From the NCBI GenBank assembly GCA_003999685.1, contig CP021224.1:1736001-1800000 (forward strand): a DNA stretch of 64,000 nucleotides, read 5' to 3'. The notes beneath the pieces were generated by a model. That model saw nothing but the letters and a program-made list of their open reading frames with translations, was not told the DNA's origin and ran no database searches. The translations under genes and the position numbers were made by a program. Positions within the stretch are counted from its first letter, which is position 1, and every line of letters starts with the position of its first letter. The stretch is from Taiwanofungus camphoratus (taxonomy: Eukaryota; Basidiomycota; Agaricomycetes; Polyporales; Taiwanofungaceae). This document shows positions 11,079-23,588 of this stretch, one piece after another.

Positions 11079-12868
11079 TGATATGACCTAGAAAACCCTG
11101 GTACCTAGGGAGTGCTCTGCAATGGCTAGGACAGTGAGTGGGAGGTGCTATGTAGCTATAGGGGAAGGGAGCAACTGCCTGTATGGTACCAAGTAGCCTG
11201 TATGTCTTGTTGTAATTGATTGAGGAAGTAAGGGGCCAAGGGTCTTGCTCTTCAGGATCTTGCTCCTGCATGCTAAGGGTTTCTAAAAGGTTCAAAGTCC
11301 TTTGAAGACTTGCAAAGTCTCACGAAGTGGTTCAAAGTGCTTTGAGGTTCTGCAATGCAGTGCAAAGTCTTTAGAAGGACTTAGCAGGAAGATAGAGGTG
11401 TAGGGATGAGATAGAAGGTGAGATAGGATGTGTGAGGAAGCGAGATGGAGTACAAAGGATAATGAAGTGGGCAGAAAAGCTTCCTAAGTCCTTGTGAGCT
11501 AGCCAGAGTTTAGCTAAACTTCATAAGACTTCAGATGATTTTAGAACTAGATAGGGAGAATAGGAAGGGAATAGGGAGTATACTGAAGCACTTGAGTGTG
11601 ATATAGGGGAAGTATAGGCTGTTGTAGAAGGCTATGAGGTTACGACAGACAATGAAGGAACTGCTAAACATAATACATGGTTCAAAGGTTTTAGAAGCAT
11701 AGCAGGGAGATGGGGATGGAATTGGAGATTGTAGGACAAAAGGTAGGATGCAGTGGGATGTGATAATGACACAATGTGAGCCTTTAGGGTATAACTAAGA
11801 CAGAGGCCCATCAGATAGGGGAGTTAGAGGAATATGTATAGTGTATGAAGTCATGCCGACTTCATAGATTGTAGTGCATAGTTTGAGAGTGTAGGTGTAG
11901 TCATAGGGGTTATCACAGACATAGATGTAGTTAGATGAGCTGAGATGAAGCATAGGTGAGAGACTTAGAGGCTTAGAAGGGTTCCTAAGGCTCTATCTTC
12001 AGTGTGCTATAAGATCGTAGCTGTAGAGGAACTAGTATTCTCAAGAGAGGAGTAGCATATACCAAGGGGTCTCTCTCATATACTGTACTGTACATCGAGC
12101 TAAATAGAAAGAAATGAGGTCAACTTTCTTACACAAAGTGGAATCGAAAAGTCCGAAATGTATTCTAAAAATCCACAAACTTCGGAGCAAGCATAAGAGG
12201 ATAGGAACTGTTTAGGAAGTGAAACAGGGGAACTGTATATGGTAGAAAGGTTTTGAAGTCCAGGCATAGAGTCAGGATGATTATCAGGAGGTGGGCATAT
12301 GTAGTGATCAGCTATCATTGCAAGCTAAAGGTGTACAAAGTTTCTACCAGTGGGACTTTGCTAAATCGGGGAAGGAGGTGGCCAAAAAGGGTAGAGAATC
12401 ATATGGACATGTCGTAGAAGGCCCTTGTGATGTGGGATCAAGACTCAGAGGGTGCACGAGGCTTCCTAAGTCCAGGCTTCAGAACTTCAGACCATTTCAG
12501 AGACTATCAAAGGTGCATACAGCCACAATAGAGATTGGATGGACTTAGCTAAGATTCCTTAGTTAGGCCTGCAATAGGTGATGTAGAAGGTGTGGTGTGA
12601 ATCAACTAGGACAGTATGGAAGGGCCAGAAGTGTCCAATAGTGGATTTAGCGCAGGTTAGAAACTTCATAGCTAGATTTAGAAGCTTTGAAGCACTTCAG
12701 ATGACTTCATAGGACTTCATGCACCTTTGTAGACTTCATGGGTGTTTAGAAGTGTTTAGGATGTGAAGGAGGTGTTAGAAGAGTCTTAGGAAAGTATCCT
12801 ACACATTGTGAACCCTAGGAGAGTCATAGGCTGGTCTGTAAGGGGATTTGAAGGCTCCTAAAGTCACA
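11079..12868 (-). repeat. 1.8 kb non-coding dispersed repeat, copy 1 (decayed)
   Basis: Read on the minus strand, this block aligns in order with 62588-64000 on the plus strand: shared landmarks include TTAGGAGC near the start, CACTATTGGACACT, GGACTTAGGAAGCCT, AGTTCCCCTGTTTCA, ACATTTCGGACTT and GAGAGAGACCCCTT. No coding frame is conserved. This copy has lost CpG (CGAAGT became TGAAGT or CAAAGT) while the other keeps it. Clusters of the CGAAGT-type hexamer lie near both ends. It starts TGTGAC and ends TATCA on the minus strand, which would suit a solo LTR, but no clear target duplication is visible. Edges are good to a few bases. Confidence 0.8.
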
Positions 12869-13790
12869 ATTCAGAGCCCAGGAGACTACAGGACTCATCA
12901 ACACACACAGGGGCAGTGATAGAAATGTCCCACTTGTGCACACACAGTCACTCCCCATGCCACCATTGGCCCTGTCCCCACTGCTCCCTGCACCACTGTC
13001 ACCCCCATCTCTGCTGCTCCCCCCACTGTGTTCATGCTTGGGCTCGGGCTGCCAGGCAGCATGAATGGAAGCTTGCTCAGCCTGAATGTGCCAGGCCTCA
13101 CATGGCCATGTGGCTTCAAGAGCTACCTGCTGCTGATGTGCAATGCTGTGGGCATGTTTGGCCTGTTCATTACAAGCATGGGCAACATCACTGGCATCAC
13201 CACATCCACACCCACAATGCTCGCACTGAGCATCAAGTGCCCCAGGTATCATCTCTTGTGGTGCATTGTTCCCTCCTCCTTCTCTCTTCCCCCCCACTTG
13301 CCCACATGCTGATACTTACTTTGCTCCTGTCCCCCCTCCCCCTGCACCCAGGTACTTGCTCAAGAGCAATCTCCCACAGAGCAAGGAGGCAAAGCAGAAC
13401 TGTGTGTCACTCATGTGCTCACACAGAATGCACTTTGAGAGCCTGTCCCTGTCCCTGTCCACATCTGCAGGTGTGCATGCATGCGCATTGTCGCTCAGGC
13501 TGGGTGTGGAGCTGCCTGCACTCATCACAGAGAAGGATGAGTCACCTGCATCAGCCAAGTTGACAGGTGTGCTGAAGGGCATGTGGTGGGTGTGTGGGTT
13601 CCTGAAGGAGCTGCCCATGCACAAGGGTGGGTGGGTGGCACAGCCACACAGGGATGTCAAGCATGCCAGGCATACCCATGACAAGTGACGAGGAGCAGCT
13701 TGCAGAGAAGAAGCATGTGTGGGTGGAGAAGTGCAAGGTGAAGAAGCATAAGAAGGCAGAGACAAGGACACAAGCATCAAGTAGTTAATA
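12869..13790. other. CpG-depleted, coding-like DNA (right part)
   Basis: Same base bias as 9310-11078 and probably the other half of the same decayed unit, split by the 1.8 kb repeat. On the plus strand one stretch reads like a membrane segment (YLLLMCNAVGMFGLFITSM, about 13118-13174) followed by a possible intron and a basic region ending near 13780 (KVKKHKKAETRTQ). No family recognised. Confidence 0.45.
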
Positions 13791-14609
13791 GTACTTACAA
13801 GCTTGGTAGTACTTGTGTTACTTTATGTTACATTTTTCATGCATGGCTTAAACTGCTTGTGCACTAGATGTGCCTTTTTATGCTTGTGGTGATAATCTCC
13901 TTAGTGACATGAATATCATTTACTGTCTTTTATGAGTACTTGAAGTACAGATCTACAAAAATGACTTAATATGCTTTTTCCCCTTCTGTCCTTTGACTTG
14001 CCTTGCACACTTCTTATGTACTGGCAAGCTTTTGGTACTTGTGGCAAGACACTGACAAGAATCATTAAGCATCTCAAGCAAAATTGGTCTCAGACAAATA
14101 ATTGTCTTGTTGTCTTGACTGACTTTTCTACTTTTTCTGCTTGTGACAAGACCAAAAAGACACTAAAAGACAAGAAAAGTAGCTAAAAGTAACTAGTGGG
14201 TTTTGCTGATGAGTACTATATCCCAATATGGAAGGTACTACGGAACTAGCCAATAGGAAGATCTCGTCCCTAGCAACGTCTATAGTAGATATTAATTAAG
14301 GTACATACACAAACGGACTAACTGTCAAATCACAACCTGAACAGCCACAGACACACCGATATTTGAAAGGTAAAATGTTTTTATGAGGATCAATGGAAAC
14401 TTTCAACACATTTATACCTGCAGCTCGATCGTAACTGGTTTATAAGTATGCTCAATGTAATGTAGTGAAGTAGTTCAACGATGGTACAGCTCGGATTCTA
14501 CGTGGTGATCAACTCCATGTTCTGGGATGCTGAGTTGGATAGCCGAGTTGGATACATTATATAACATGGTAAGTGATGTTAGTTGTGTTTGGAAACAAGT
14601 CGAAAAATA
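13791..14609. other. AT-rich non-coding stretch
   Basis: T-rich sequence with repeated ACTTG/CTTGTG words to about 14180, then ordinary intergenic DNA up to the FunK1 duplication. I see no gene, RNA gene or clean repeat boundary. Confidence 0.5.
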
Positions 14610-14730
14610 ATATACTGCATTCTCGCCTAGTCTTTCGGGCAAGATTGCGTTCATGAACGCCCTCTTGTTTCTTCGACTTCCGCGACAACGCCGGCCTTGT
14701 TTTGAGGGTGTGTCTTCATGCGGTCAACCG

Positions 14731-17343
14731 TCAAAGATCCGAAGACAGCCTGGGTTTCTTCGACGAGGACGAACGTTTGGATGGTGCAACAGCACTCTCG
14801 ATGGGTTCAACATCCTCCGCCCCAACGTCTTTTCTTCCTTCCATGTTCTCTCGTTGCCGCTTGCTCGTCGCCCCTCCCTCGACCCCTTTGAATGGACCGA
14901 TTTCGATATTCTCTGCGGACAGGATTCTCGACTTCTTGATAAAATTCATTCCAATCGCTTCGTGAATTCCATCGGCAACTGTATGGTTGAGTGTAGCCAA
15001 ATCTTTCTCGGCCTGGCGGTAACAGTCTACGAGCCGCTTCCTCGCATCATCGAGCATGACGCCTATGTCTTTAATAGATGAATGAAGATTGCCCACAGCC
15101 TTGATGAAATCGCCAACTATAGTCAACGCCTTAACTCTCCCTAAATCACTGTAAAAGAGCCTTCTTGCGTAACGCATCTGCTCTCTTAGTTTATCGTCAT
15201 AATCACTTGATGGTGCACTGTTGCCGACACGGACGACACGGTAATTAAAGAGGAAATATACTGCAACCCACCAACAGGATTCAAGGTCATGCAGAGGGTT
15301 ATATTTCACACCAGGTGTCTCCTGTTCGATCTGTGCGTCCGGTTCCCCGTCTTCTACATTGGGAGCAGGGAGTGACGACTCAGCGACTGCATTGATCGCT
15401 TCAGAAAACTCTGTAGGGTCCGGAGGTGACGCTGGAGTGTCATATTGTTCTGACATAAACATATACGTTCGTCCATCAACTTCTATTGCCATGAAATCAG
15501 CAGTGCCCTGGGGATGCAGAGATAAGGTTCAGTAAAAGAAAAATGGTACTAAGTGCGTACCGTCCGTATATTATGTGCGCCGTCTTGATCCATCCTCTTC
15601 AAGTACTCCAAATCGCCTAACCTGACTTTCGACGCCTTGTCTACGAGGATGTTTCCCGCGCTTATATCACGATGGACCCATTTATTTCGATGAAGGAATT
15701 TCAGCACTAGTCATATCAATACAAAAGGGTGAATCAATAACAAGATCCATTCGCACATGGACAAAGCTCCTACCATGAATAACTTCGGCGATTAGCCTTA
15801 GAATCGTGGCCAGCGAGGGAACAGTATATATGGGCTTGCACACCTCTTTGAAAACAATTCGATAGTGTGCCTTCGGATGATAGACTCTGGGAGGATTGAG
15901 TAGCTCCCCTGTATACTCTTCCTGACTGTGATGATACCCTGTGGCCAATCTCGACGAGCGGCTTGATTTGGCTCTGGGAAGCCGTGTGAGATGGACTATA
16001 AACTCGGAACAATCATTTGGAATTCCTTGACCCCGTGTCATGAGCGTGCGAGTGTGATCAACTTCTCCGTTGATATAGACATCTCCATCGCATATAACCG
16101 TCAGAAGAAATCTCCTCATCGCGTCTTGAAAATCTGCGGATGCGTCGGAGTCGCGAAGCGCTTTGGAAAGAGTGCCTTCTCTTGTACGATCACTGTCGAT
16201 CCAAGAATCTTTGAGCGCAACGGGTTCTCCACATTCCTCTCCGTTCTCCAATTTCTTGGCTTCCCAAACCCGAGTACCCCTGCCCTGCAGCGCATCCGCA
16301 CCAAAGTCGGCTAGAATTTTGATTGTGCGATATACAACATTGGTTCCGTCTGCCGATCGCACAGTAATGTCGAACCGGCGTTTACCATCGCTGTCCAATA
16401 GTACCTTGCCTTCGCTATCCGTGACGGGACAAATCGTAGGATCCCATCCGACTTCATGTGATGCAGCGTACATCAACGACAAGAATATATGAACAACGGT
16501 CTTATGGTCCTGTGTACGGTGTAAGATGACAATTGATAAAAACGTTATATGGCAACCTACCGTCGTAAAGTTGAAAATTTTAGTGACTAATGTCTCCGAA
16601 CGACTAGAAAACCAAAGTCTCGTATCCGTGTCCTCAATTGTAAGGCCTATCGTAAATCTTCGACGTGGATCATCGCGCATGCAATGGTGCATGCCCCACA
16701 CAATCTTCCGAACGTTCTGTACCAGTCTCAGTTATGAGCCTCTTACATTCATCAGCCTTCGTACTCACATCATTCCTGTCATTAATAGATTTTCTCTTCT
16801 TGTATTCAGCACAAAGGGCGATGTCTGTCCAGTGAACACCATCTTGTTTGTCACGCAGTATGAGATATCCGTCGGGGCGAGATGTAGAGTCTCTGAGTTC
16901 CGACTTCGGTGTGTGATTTGGATTATTCTCGAAGTCAAGCAGTCTGCCATCACCGCCCAATCCACCGGCCATTGCAATCTGCCTGACCATGTCTTCGAGA
17001 GGCTTAAAGGTAGCATTCTCGTTGAACCCTGACGTAGCGGGGTTGACTGAGAATGATCTCCATCGTCCGCTCTGTGAAATGTTGTTTTGGTCTTTGAGCG
17101 TCTGAATGACTCTATCAAGGTCGAATTCCGGACGAAGTGGGGGGAGGATGTTGTCGAGAAAGAACTGGACAGAGATCTCGAAGATCGATTCTCCCAGTTC
17201 CCGTATCACTGCTGCTCGACCCTCTCCCAGGTCTCCCTCCAGATATGAACCTCTTGTGTACACTTACGAAAGGCAGGAGTATCAGGTAATTGAGTATTGA
17301 TAGGGCGAGGAGGAGTAGTGGGGGGAGATTGTCGCTCACCCAT
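14731..17343 (-). pseudogene. FunK1 fungal-type protein kinase, copy 1 (probable frameshift in exon 1)
   Basis: Fungal-type (FunK1, PF17667) kinase family, expanded in mushroom genomes. Exons by splice sites and comparison with copy 2: 17343-16769, 16716-16561, 16509-15774, 15706-15561, 15507-14731 (introns 46-67 nt with GT..AG ends). Kinase motifs: catalytic loop HRNKWVHRDISAGNILVDK in exon 4, then GDLEYLK in place of DFG, then the activation segment (GTADFMA) and the fungal helix LHDLESCWW. The C-terminus is Lys/Ser-rich (KRSSSSKKPR), perhaps a nuclear signal. Against copy 2, one base is missing near 17250, between the ATG at 17343 and the rest of exon 1, so the N-terminus is out of frame unless a different start is used or this is a sequence error. 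The rest is open. Confidence 0.88.
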
Positions 17344-18225
17344 GATGGAAGCTCTACGGAGCTCGAAAATGAAGTATGCATGTTATATACGCAATTACTG
17401 CCCTACACGTTATGAGATAGGACAACGGGTGAGCGCGCAACTGGTATCGGCTGTAATTCCAATGTTGAGATGCACTACTACCTCGTGTGCTTCATTCACT
17501 GGTATCGTGTGCACTACAGAATCTGAGATGGCAATAAGAAAGTCGCGCTCATCTGCACGCGCCGGCCCCCACGTGTAATGGCAGGCCAGCGACTCACCAG
17601 GCATGGCACCCTCCATCATATTGATGAGTATGTGTGGTCAGAAGTCATGCAGATACTCGTTGGCCTCTGCGTGTCATTGCTCGCCGTCGCCCTATTACAC
17701 GCTCATTCCCACATATATGGTTGGCAAGGGTACACGCTCAAGTCGCGATGTTCGCGCTTCCTTGATGATCCAGACCGTGCGTTGAGGACCCTCCTTGGCT
17801 GTATCCAATCACTTCTTTCGATGTTCTTACCCATCTCAAATACACCTTCCAAGCATATGCTTTTCGTCTATCTTCTTCCACTGTCAATCCAAGTGGCAAC
17901 ACTGTCATTGATCTCCAGCCATCGAGAGCATTTCTCACGTTATCCAGCAAAACCCCAAATTTCCTTACTGTCTTATAGCCTTATTTAAGATAAGTAAGAA
18001 CGTTAAGGAATCATAAGAACATGGATTGTAAGTCAATAAGAGTCGTAAGTTGTAAGGAAAAGTTGGATTTTCCTGATGTCAGACGATTATATACTTCATC
18101 TTCGCCTAGTCTTTCCTCGCCCAGGGACTCAGATTGCGTTCATGGACACCTCTTGTTTCTTCGACTTCCTCGACTACACCAGCCTTGTTTTGAGAATGCA
18201 TCTTTGCATAAGTGCAGTCAGGCCG
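17344..18225. other. Intergenic region between the FunK1 copies
   Basis: Promoter side of copy 1 followed by the 3' side of copy 2. Most of it (to about 17945 and from about 18085) belongs to the duplicated block; the roughly 140 bases between are unique and AT-rich. No other gene seen. Confidence 0.6.
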
Positions 18226-20854
18226 TCAATGATCCGAAGATAGCCTGGGTTTCTTCGACGAGGACGAACGTTTGGATGGTGCGACAGCACCCTCGATGGG
18301 TTCAACATCCTCCGCCTGAACGTCTTCACCTTCGCCATCTCCGTCCGCGTCCTCTCGTCGCCGCTTGCTTGTCGCCTTTCTCTCGACCTCTTTGAATGGC
18401 CCAATTTCAATATCTTCCTTCTCTGACAATTCTTGGGATATGCCGAGAAACTCCCATCCGGTCGCTTCAAGAATCTCATATGCAACTGTGTGGTTGAGCG
18501 TAGCCAATTCTTGCTCGGCTTGGCGGTAACAGTCTACGAGCCGCTGCCTCGCAACTTCGAGCATGAAGCCTATGTTTTTAACTTTCCGATGAAGATTGCC
18601 CACAGCCTTGATGAAATTGGGAACGACAGTCAACGCACTAACTCTCGCTGAGTGACTGTAAAAGAGACCCCTTGTGATACGCATTTGCTGTTCAGCCCGC
18701 TCATCATCATTGTCACTTGATGGTGCACTGTCGCCAATGCGGACGACACGCTTATTGAAGACGAAATATACTGCAAGCCACCAGCAGGATTCAAGGTCAT
18801 GCAGAGTATTGTATTTCACACCAGGTTCCTCCTGTTCCACTGGCGCGCACGATATCTTGAGTCCCACATTGGCAGTGGGGTGTGATGGCCTAGCAGATGC
18901 CATGAGTGCTTCAGTGAAAGGTACAGGTTTCTGAAGCGAGATTGTAGGGCCATCTGTTTTTGAGAGGAATTTATACTCTTGTGCATCAACTTCTACTGCC
19001 ATGAAGTCAGCAGTGCCCTGGAGATGCAGAAATAAGGATCAGTCAGGAGCAAACATGGTACTAAGTGCATACCGTCCGTATATCATGTGTACCGTCTTGA
19101 TTTATCCTCTTCAAGTACTCCAAATCACCTAACTTGACATTCGACGCCTTGTCCACGAGGATGTTTCCCGCGCTTATATCACGATGGACCCACTTATTTC
19201 GGTGCATGAGTCTCAACACTAGTCAAGGCAGCACACAAGAGTGGGTCAATAATGGGATACTTTGGCAAAACGAATAAAGCTCTTACCAAAAATGGCCTGT
19301 GAGAGTAGCTTGAAAACCGTGGCCAGCGAGGTGACAGTAGATATGGGCTTGCACACCTCCTTGAAAACAATCCGGTAGTGTGCTTTGGGATGGTAGACTC
19401 TGGGAGGGGCCGAATGCCTCCCCCTGTATTCTTCCGGACTGTGATGATACCCTGTGGCCAATCTCGACGAGTGGCTAATTTGGGCTGCGGGAGGCCGTGT
19501 GAGTTGGACCGTAAACCTGGAACAATCTCTTGGAATTCTTTGACCCCGCGTCATGAGCGTCCGAGTGTCATCAATTTCTCCATTGATGTAGACATCTCCA
19601 TCGCATATAACCGTCATAATGAATGTCTTCATGGCATCTTGAAAATCTGTGGAAGTATCTGAGTCGCGAAGCTCTCCATAAAGAATGCCCTCCCTTGTAC
19701 GATCACTGTCGATCCAAGAATCCTTGAGCGCAACGGGTTCTCCGCACTCCTCTCCGTTCTCCAATTTTTTGGCTTCCCAAACCCGAGTACCCCTGCCCTG
19801 AGGCGCATTCGCGCCAAAGTCGGCTAGAATCTTGATTGTGCGATATACAACATTGGTTCCGTCTGCCGATCGCACAGAAATGTCGAACCGGCGTTTACCA
19901 TCGCTGTCCAATAGTACCTTGCCTTCGCTATCCGTGACGGGACAAATTGTAGGATCCCAACCGACTTCATGTGATGCAGCATACATCAACGACAAGAATA
20001 TATGAACAACGGTCTTATGGTCCTGTGTGCAGCGTAAGATGACACTTTGTACAAAAATTGTATGGCAACGCACCGTCGTAAAGTTGAAAAGGTCGGTCAC
20101 TAATGTCTCCGAACGGCTACAGAACCAAAGTCTCGTATCCATATCCTCAATTGTAAGGCCTATCGTAAATCTTCGACGTGGATCATCGCGCATGCAATGG
20201 TGCATGCCCCACACAATCTTCCGAACATTCTGTACCAATATCAGTTATGAGCCTCTTACATTCATCAGCCTTCGTACTCACATCATTCCTGTCATCAATA
20301 GATTTTCTCTTCTTGTATTCAGCACAAAGGGCGATGTCTGTCCAGTGGACACCATCTTGTTTGTCATGCAGTATAAGATATCCGTCGGGGCGAGATGTAG
20401 AGTCTCTGAGTTCCGACTTTGGGGTGTGATTTGGATTGTTCTCGAAGTCAAGCAGTCTGCCATTACCGCCCAATCCGCCCGCCATTGCAATCTGCCTGAC
20501 CATGTCCTCGAGAGGCTTGAAGGTAACATTCTCATTAGACCATGACGCAGCGGGGTTGACTGGAAAAGATCTCCATCGTCCGCTCTGTGAAATGTTGTTT
20601 TGGTCTTTGAGCGTCTGAATGACTCTATCAAGGTCGAATTCCGGACGAAGTGGGGGGAAGATGTTGTCGAGAAAGAACTGGACAGAAACCTCGAAGATGG
20701 ATTCTCCAAGTTCCTGTATCACTGCTACTCGACCCTCTTCCAGGTCTCCATCCAGATATGATGGGTCTTGTGTACACTTACGCACGGCAGGAGTATCAGG
20801 TAGTGGAATATTCTTAGTAGGAGGAGTAGTCGGGGAAGATTGCGGCTCACCCAT
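18226..20854 (-). CDS. FunK1 fungal-type protein kinase, copy 2
   Basis: Five exons, complement of 20282-20854, 20074-20229, 19287-20022, 19073-19218 and 18226-19017, give an open frame of 800 residues. Introns are 51-68 nt with GTGAGT, GTGCGT, GTAAGA and GTATGC donors and CAG/TAG acceptors. Motifs: catalytic loop HRNKWVHRDISAGNILVDK, GDLEYLK at the metal-binding site, GTADFMAVE after it, LHDLESCWWLAVYF further on, and a basic Ser-rich tail. The N-terminal half (DGYLILHDKQDGVHWTDIALCAEYK) is the FunK1-specific region that resembles a nuclease-like fold in many members. Start chosen at the ATG of MGEPQSSPTTPP because it is shared with copy 1. Substrate unknown; the family is thought to act in multicellular development. 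No visible defect. Confidence 0.92.
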
Positions 20855-22817
20855 GATGGATGCTCTACGGAGCTTGACAATAACGTATGCATGTTATATA
20901 TGCAATCGCTGCGGTGGCCTGCTGTGGCCAGCTGTGGCTCTACACACTTTGAGAATGGGATCGTGGCTGCCCGTGGCTAGTTAAATAGAACAATGGGAAC
21001 AAATAAGCATGCAACGGCTGTGATTTTAATGTTAAGATGCACGACTACCGAGTGTGCTTCTTTTGCTGGTATTGAGTACACTACAGAATCTTGGGAGTTG
21101 GCAGTAAGTTTGAAACTCGCGAGCAATCCATTGACCGTTCACCTACACGCGTCGGTCACGTGTACGTGGCAGGCCAACCACGGCCGTTCATTCTCTCTTA
21201 CTACCGCTTCCATGAGCATGTGTGGTCAAAGTCATGCAGATACGCAGCCTCTGCGAGTATGTCCGCCGTCGCCCCATTACGTGCTCATTTTCACACACCT
21301 ATACAAGTTTGGCAAGGGTACATACACTCAAGTTGCGATGCGACGTTGTTCCAAAACGCGCACCGAGAAACCCTCCTTGACCGTACTCAATTGCTTCCTC
21401 CGAGGTTCTTACCCATCTCAAATCCCCCTTCCAAGCATATGCTTCTCCTTCTTCTGCAGCCGATCCCAGTGGCAATACTGTCGTTGATCTCTGGCCACCC
21501 ACCGAATGCGTTTCTCACATTATCGCACACCTTGATATCAGTTCCCCTCGTACACAGCGTGCTACACACACAATCTCTGCATGGCAAACTTCTGCAACGG
21601 GCATCTCAGGTAATGCTAGTGCTGTACCAATTGCATTTGACTCCTCAGACGGCGGTTAATCCGGTGCAGACGAGCGTCTCTCACGCTTGCTGGAGCTAAC
21701 GCAGTATGAAGATGTCGTTTGGATTGTGTACCGTTGGTACGATTGTGTCAAGCTCGGATCATGGTGCCGAATCTACGCGGCATCCATTCCCGCGAGTCGT
21801 CGAAAACTACTCGATGACTTAGTAACGACGAGAAACCATCTGAGGAACCTGGTATTCTCCCGGTTGTGCCCCTCAACGCCCGCGGTGGGTACTGCCTCGG
21901 GACAGAATGTATGCCAAAGTCGCGTTCTTAGAATTCATCATTGTCAGCATGTTCAGGTTCCGCAAAATATGGGAATCAGCAACAATGTGGCTCGTCCTGC
22001 AAGCAGTCTCGCATCGCATTGGTAATAGTGTGTTTGTCCGAGCTGAACTATCCATTGCTTGATCAGATCTATCAGTGAAGTACGCCTGCCGAACTCGACG
22101 AGTTCTCACATCTAGAATGACAATAGTGATTCCGCTATTTCTTTCGAGTGATAAAGGAGATACTTGCAAAGGTAATGTAACATGCCGTGCAAGGGCTTTG
22201 CAAACGCAGCGGGGATCTGTCTGACCGTATTAATTGCAGAGCGCGCGTTGTGTTGGCATGGAATACGATGTCAAAAAGGTGAGCAAGAAGAGAGCCGGGC
22301 TCAAATCGTGTAGTAAGTCTGTGATATCGGATGAGCACGTCAGGATTCCGAACGGCCCTTGCAACCGAAGCAAACGAATTTTACATGCCTTGCGCAAGCC
22401 CATGGCTTACAAGCAATGACTTATGCTGGTGGGGCATAATGATGTGGAGTGGACGATGACTGCAGTAACTGGATGTCGTCCCTCTAGGACAGACTTAATG
22501 ACCATCAGAATCGTGCTCAAGTAAATCAAGTGCCTCGACTTTCCGAGCGACGGAGGGCTGACAACAGCATGTCTATCAGTTGCGAACGCTGCTGACTGCA
22601 ATCAAACCAGCGTATATGAATGCAAGATTCAAATTTCGCAGACCTGGCATAGTTCAATGTTACTGTAAGTCTCTGTATCGGTGAAGGTCTAGCATGCATT
22701 GCGGGGAATGTAACAATTACCACGAGGATACATGAGGAAACCGAGCAATAGCCACAAACAATATATTCAGTTACGATAAGGGCCGCCCTCATAGCACCGT
22801 CGATGATATTCCTCACA
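20855..22817. other. Intergenic, no gene recognised
   Basis: To about 21525 this is the upstream part of the duplicated block and likely contains the FunK1 copy 2 promoter. From 21525 to 22817 the base composition is ordinary and only short unconserved frames are present. No RNA gene or repeat recognised. Confidence 0.5.
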
Positions 22818-23531
22818 CTAGAAGCACTCTGGGGCGGAGGGGCGTCAATGTGGAAAAGCATGCGAGCGACGAACGAAGGCACGCACTGCGATGAATAATA
22901 GCAGGTCCCGACTCGTCGTATTCTTGTTTCGAGCACCACATGTTCTGGAACGTGCTCAACGACGCCAAGATCGAGCCGCCAATCCAGACCGAGTACTTCC
23001 TCTCCGGCGGGGCAACAATCTTGACCTGTACGATGGTGCGTCAGAATTATCTTCCAACATTGCAGGCAGGAGCACGATGGCGAATGTAGCGTACCTTCAT
23101 GCTAGGTGGCGCGAGCGCCGTTATCTCCTTCTGCAAGCGATCGGCGATGCCTGGGAACATGGTGCTGCCGCCAGATAGGACCATGTTGCCGTACAAGTCG
23201 CGACGGACATCCAAGTCGCACTTTGTGATCGAGGTATATCTGGTGATGTTTCTGCTCAACCAAGGCTGCCCTAAGCAATGTGAGATAATGCTTACACGGT
23301 CTCGTGAATGCCACTGGCCTCCAAGCCTAGGAGGGCGGGCTGGAAGAGCGCCTCCGGGGCCTGGAATCTGACCACAGTACTCAAGGTAAGCATCGAGAAG
23401 ACCCAGCATGGTAAGGAGTCCTACCGCTCGCTCCCGATGGTTATAACCTGGCGGTCTGGCAGCTCGTAGCTCTTCTCGAGCGCTGACGACTGCATGGCGG
23501 TGAACATCTCCTGCTCATAGTCCAGTGCAAC
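22818..23531 (-). pseudogene. Divergent actin, 3' part only (last five exons)
   Basis: Actin C-terminal half, about residues 218-375. Exons on the complement: 23425-23531, 23296-23367, 23095-23239, 22887-23025 and an 11-base last exon 22818-22828 that completes HRKCF and a stop. All introns have GT..AG ends and all joins keep frame (157 codons). Conserved blocks: [19 protein letters not shown]-type ([18 protein letters not shown]), [59 protein letters not shown]. Several usual residues differ (DRQ for DGQ, MWCSK for MWISK, SMKV), so it is a fast-evolving paralog. The first 217 residues are not found upstream: sequence before 23531 has no actin exon and no AG acceptor. Most likely a truncated copy. 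Confidence 0.9.
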
Positions 23532-23588
23532 GTGGTGGGAGAAATGGGTTAGGAAAAGGTGAGAAGGGCAACGTCGGTGAGCTATCAG

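Larger units (their letters stand above)
14610..21525. repeat. Tandem segmental duplication carrying two FunK1 kinase genes
   Basis: Two direct copies of a block of about 3.4 kb: about 14610-17945 and about 18085-21525. The homology includes all five exons, the four introns at the same sites, and flanking DNA on both sides (for example the shared start near TTCGCCTAGTCTTTC and shared end near TTTCTCAC.TTATC). This indicates unequal crossing over or local duplication of the whole locus, not retroposition, because the introns are kept. Confidence 0.88.

Noticed and set aside
12100-12318. A 72-codon minus-strand frame in the 1.8 kb repeat
   Set aside because: The aligned region of the second copy (around 63200-63400) does not conserve the frame, so the repeat looks non-coding.
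15991-17300. Plus-strand open frames overlapping the FunK1 copies
   Set aside because: Antisense shadows of well-supported exons with kinase motifs and consistent splice sites on the minus strand.
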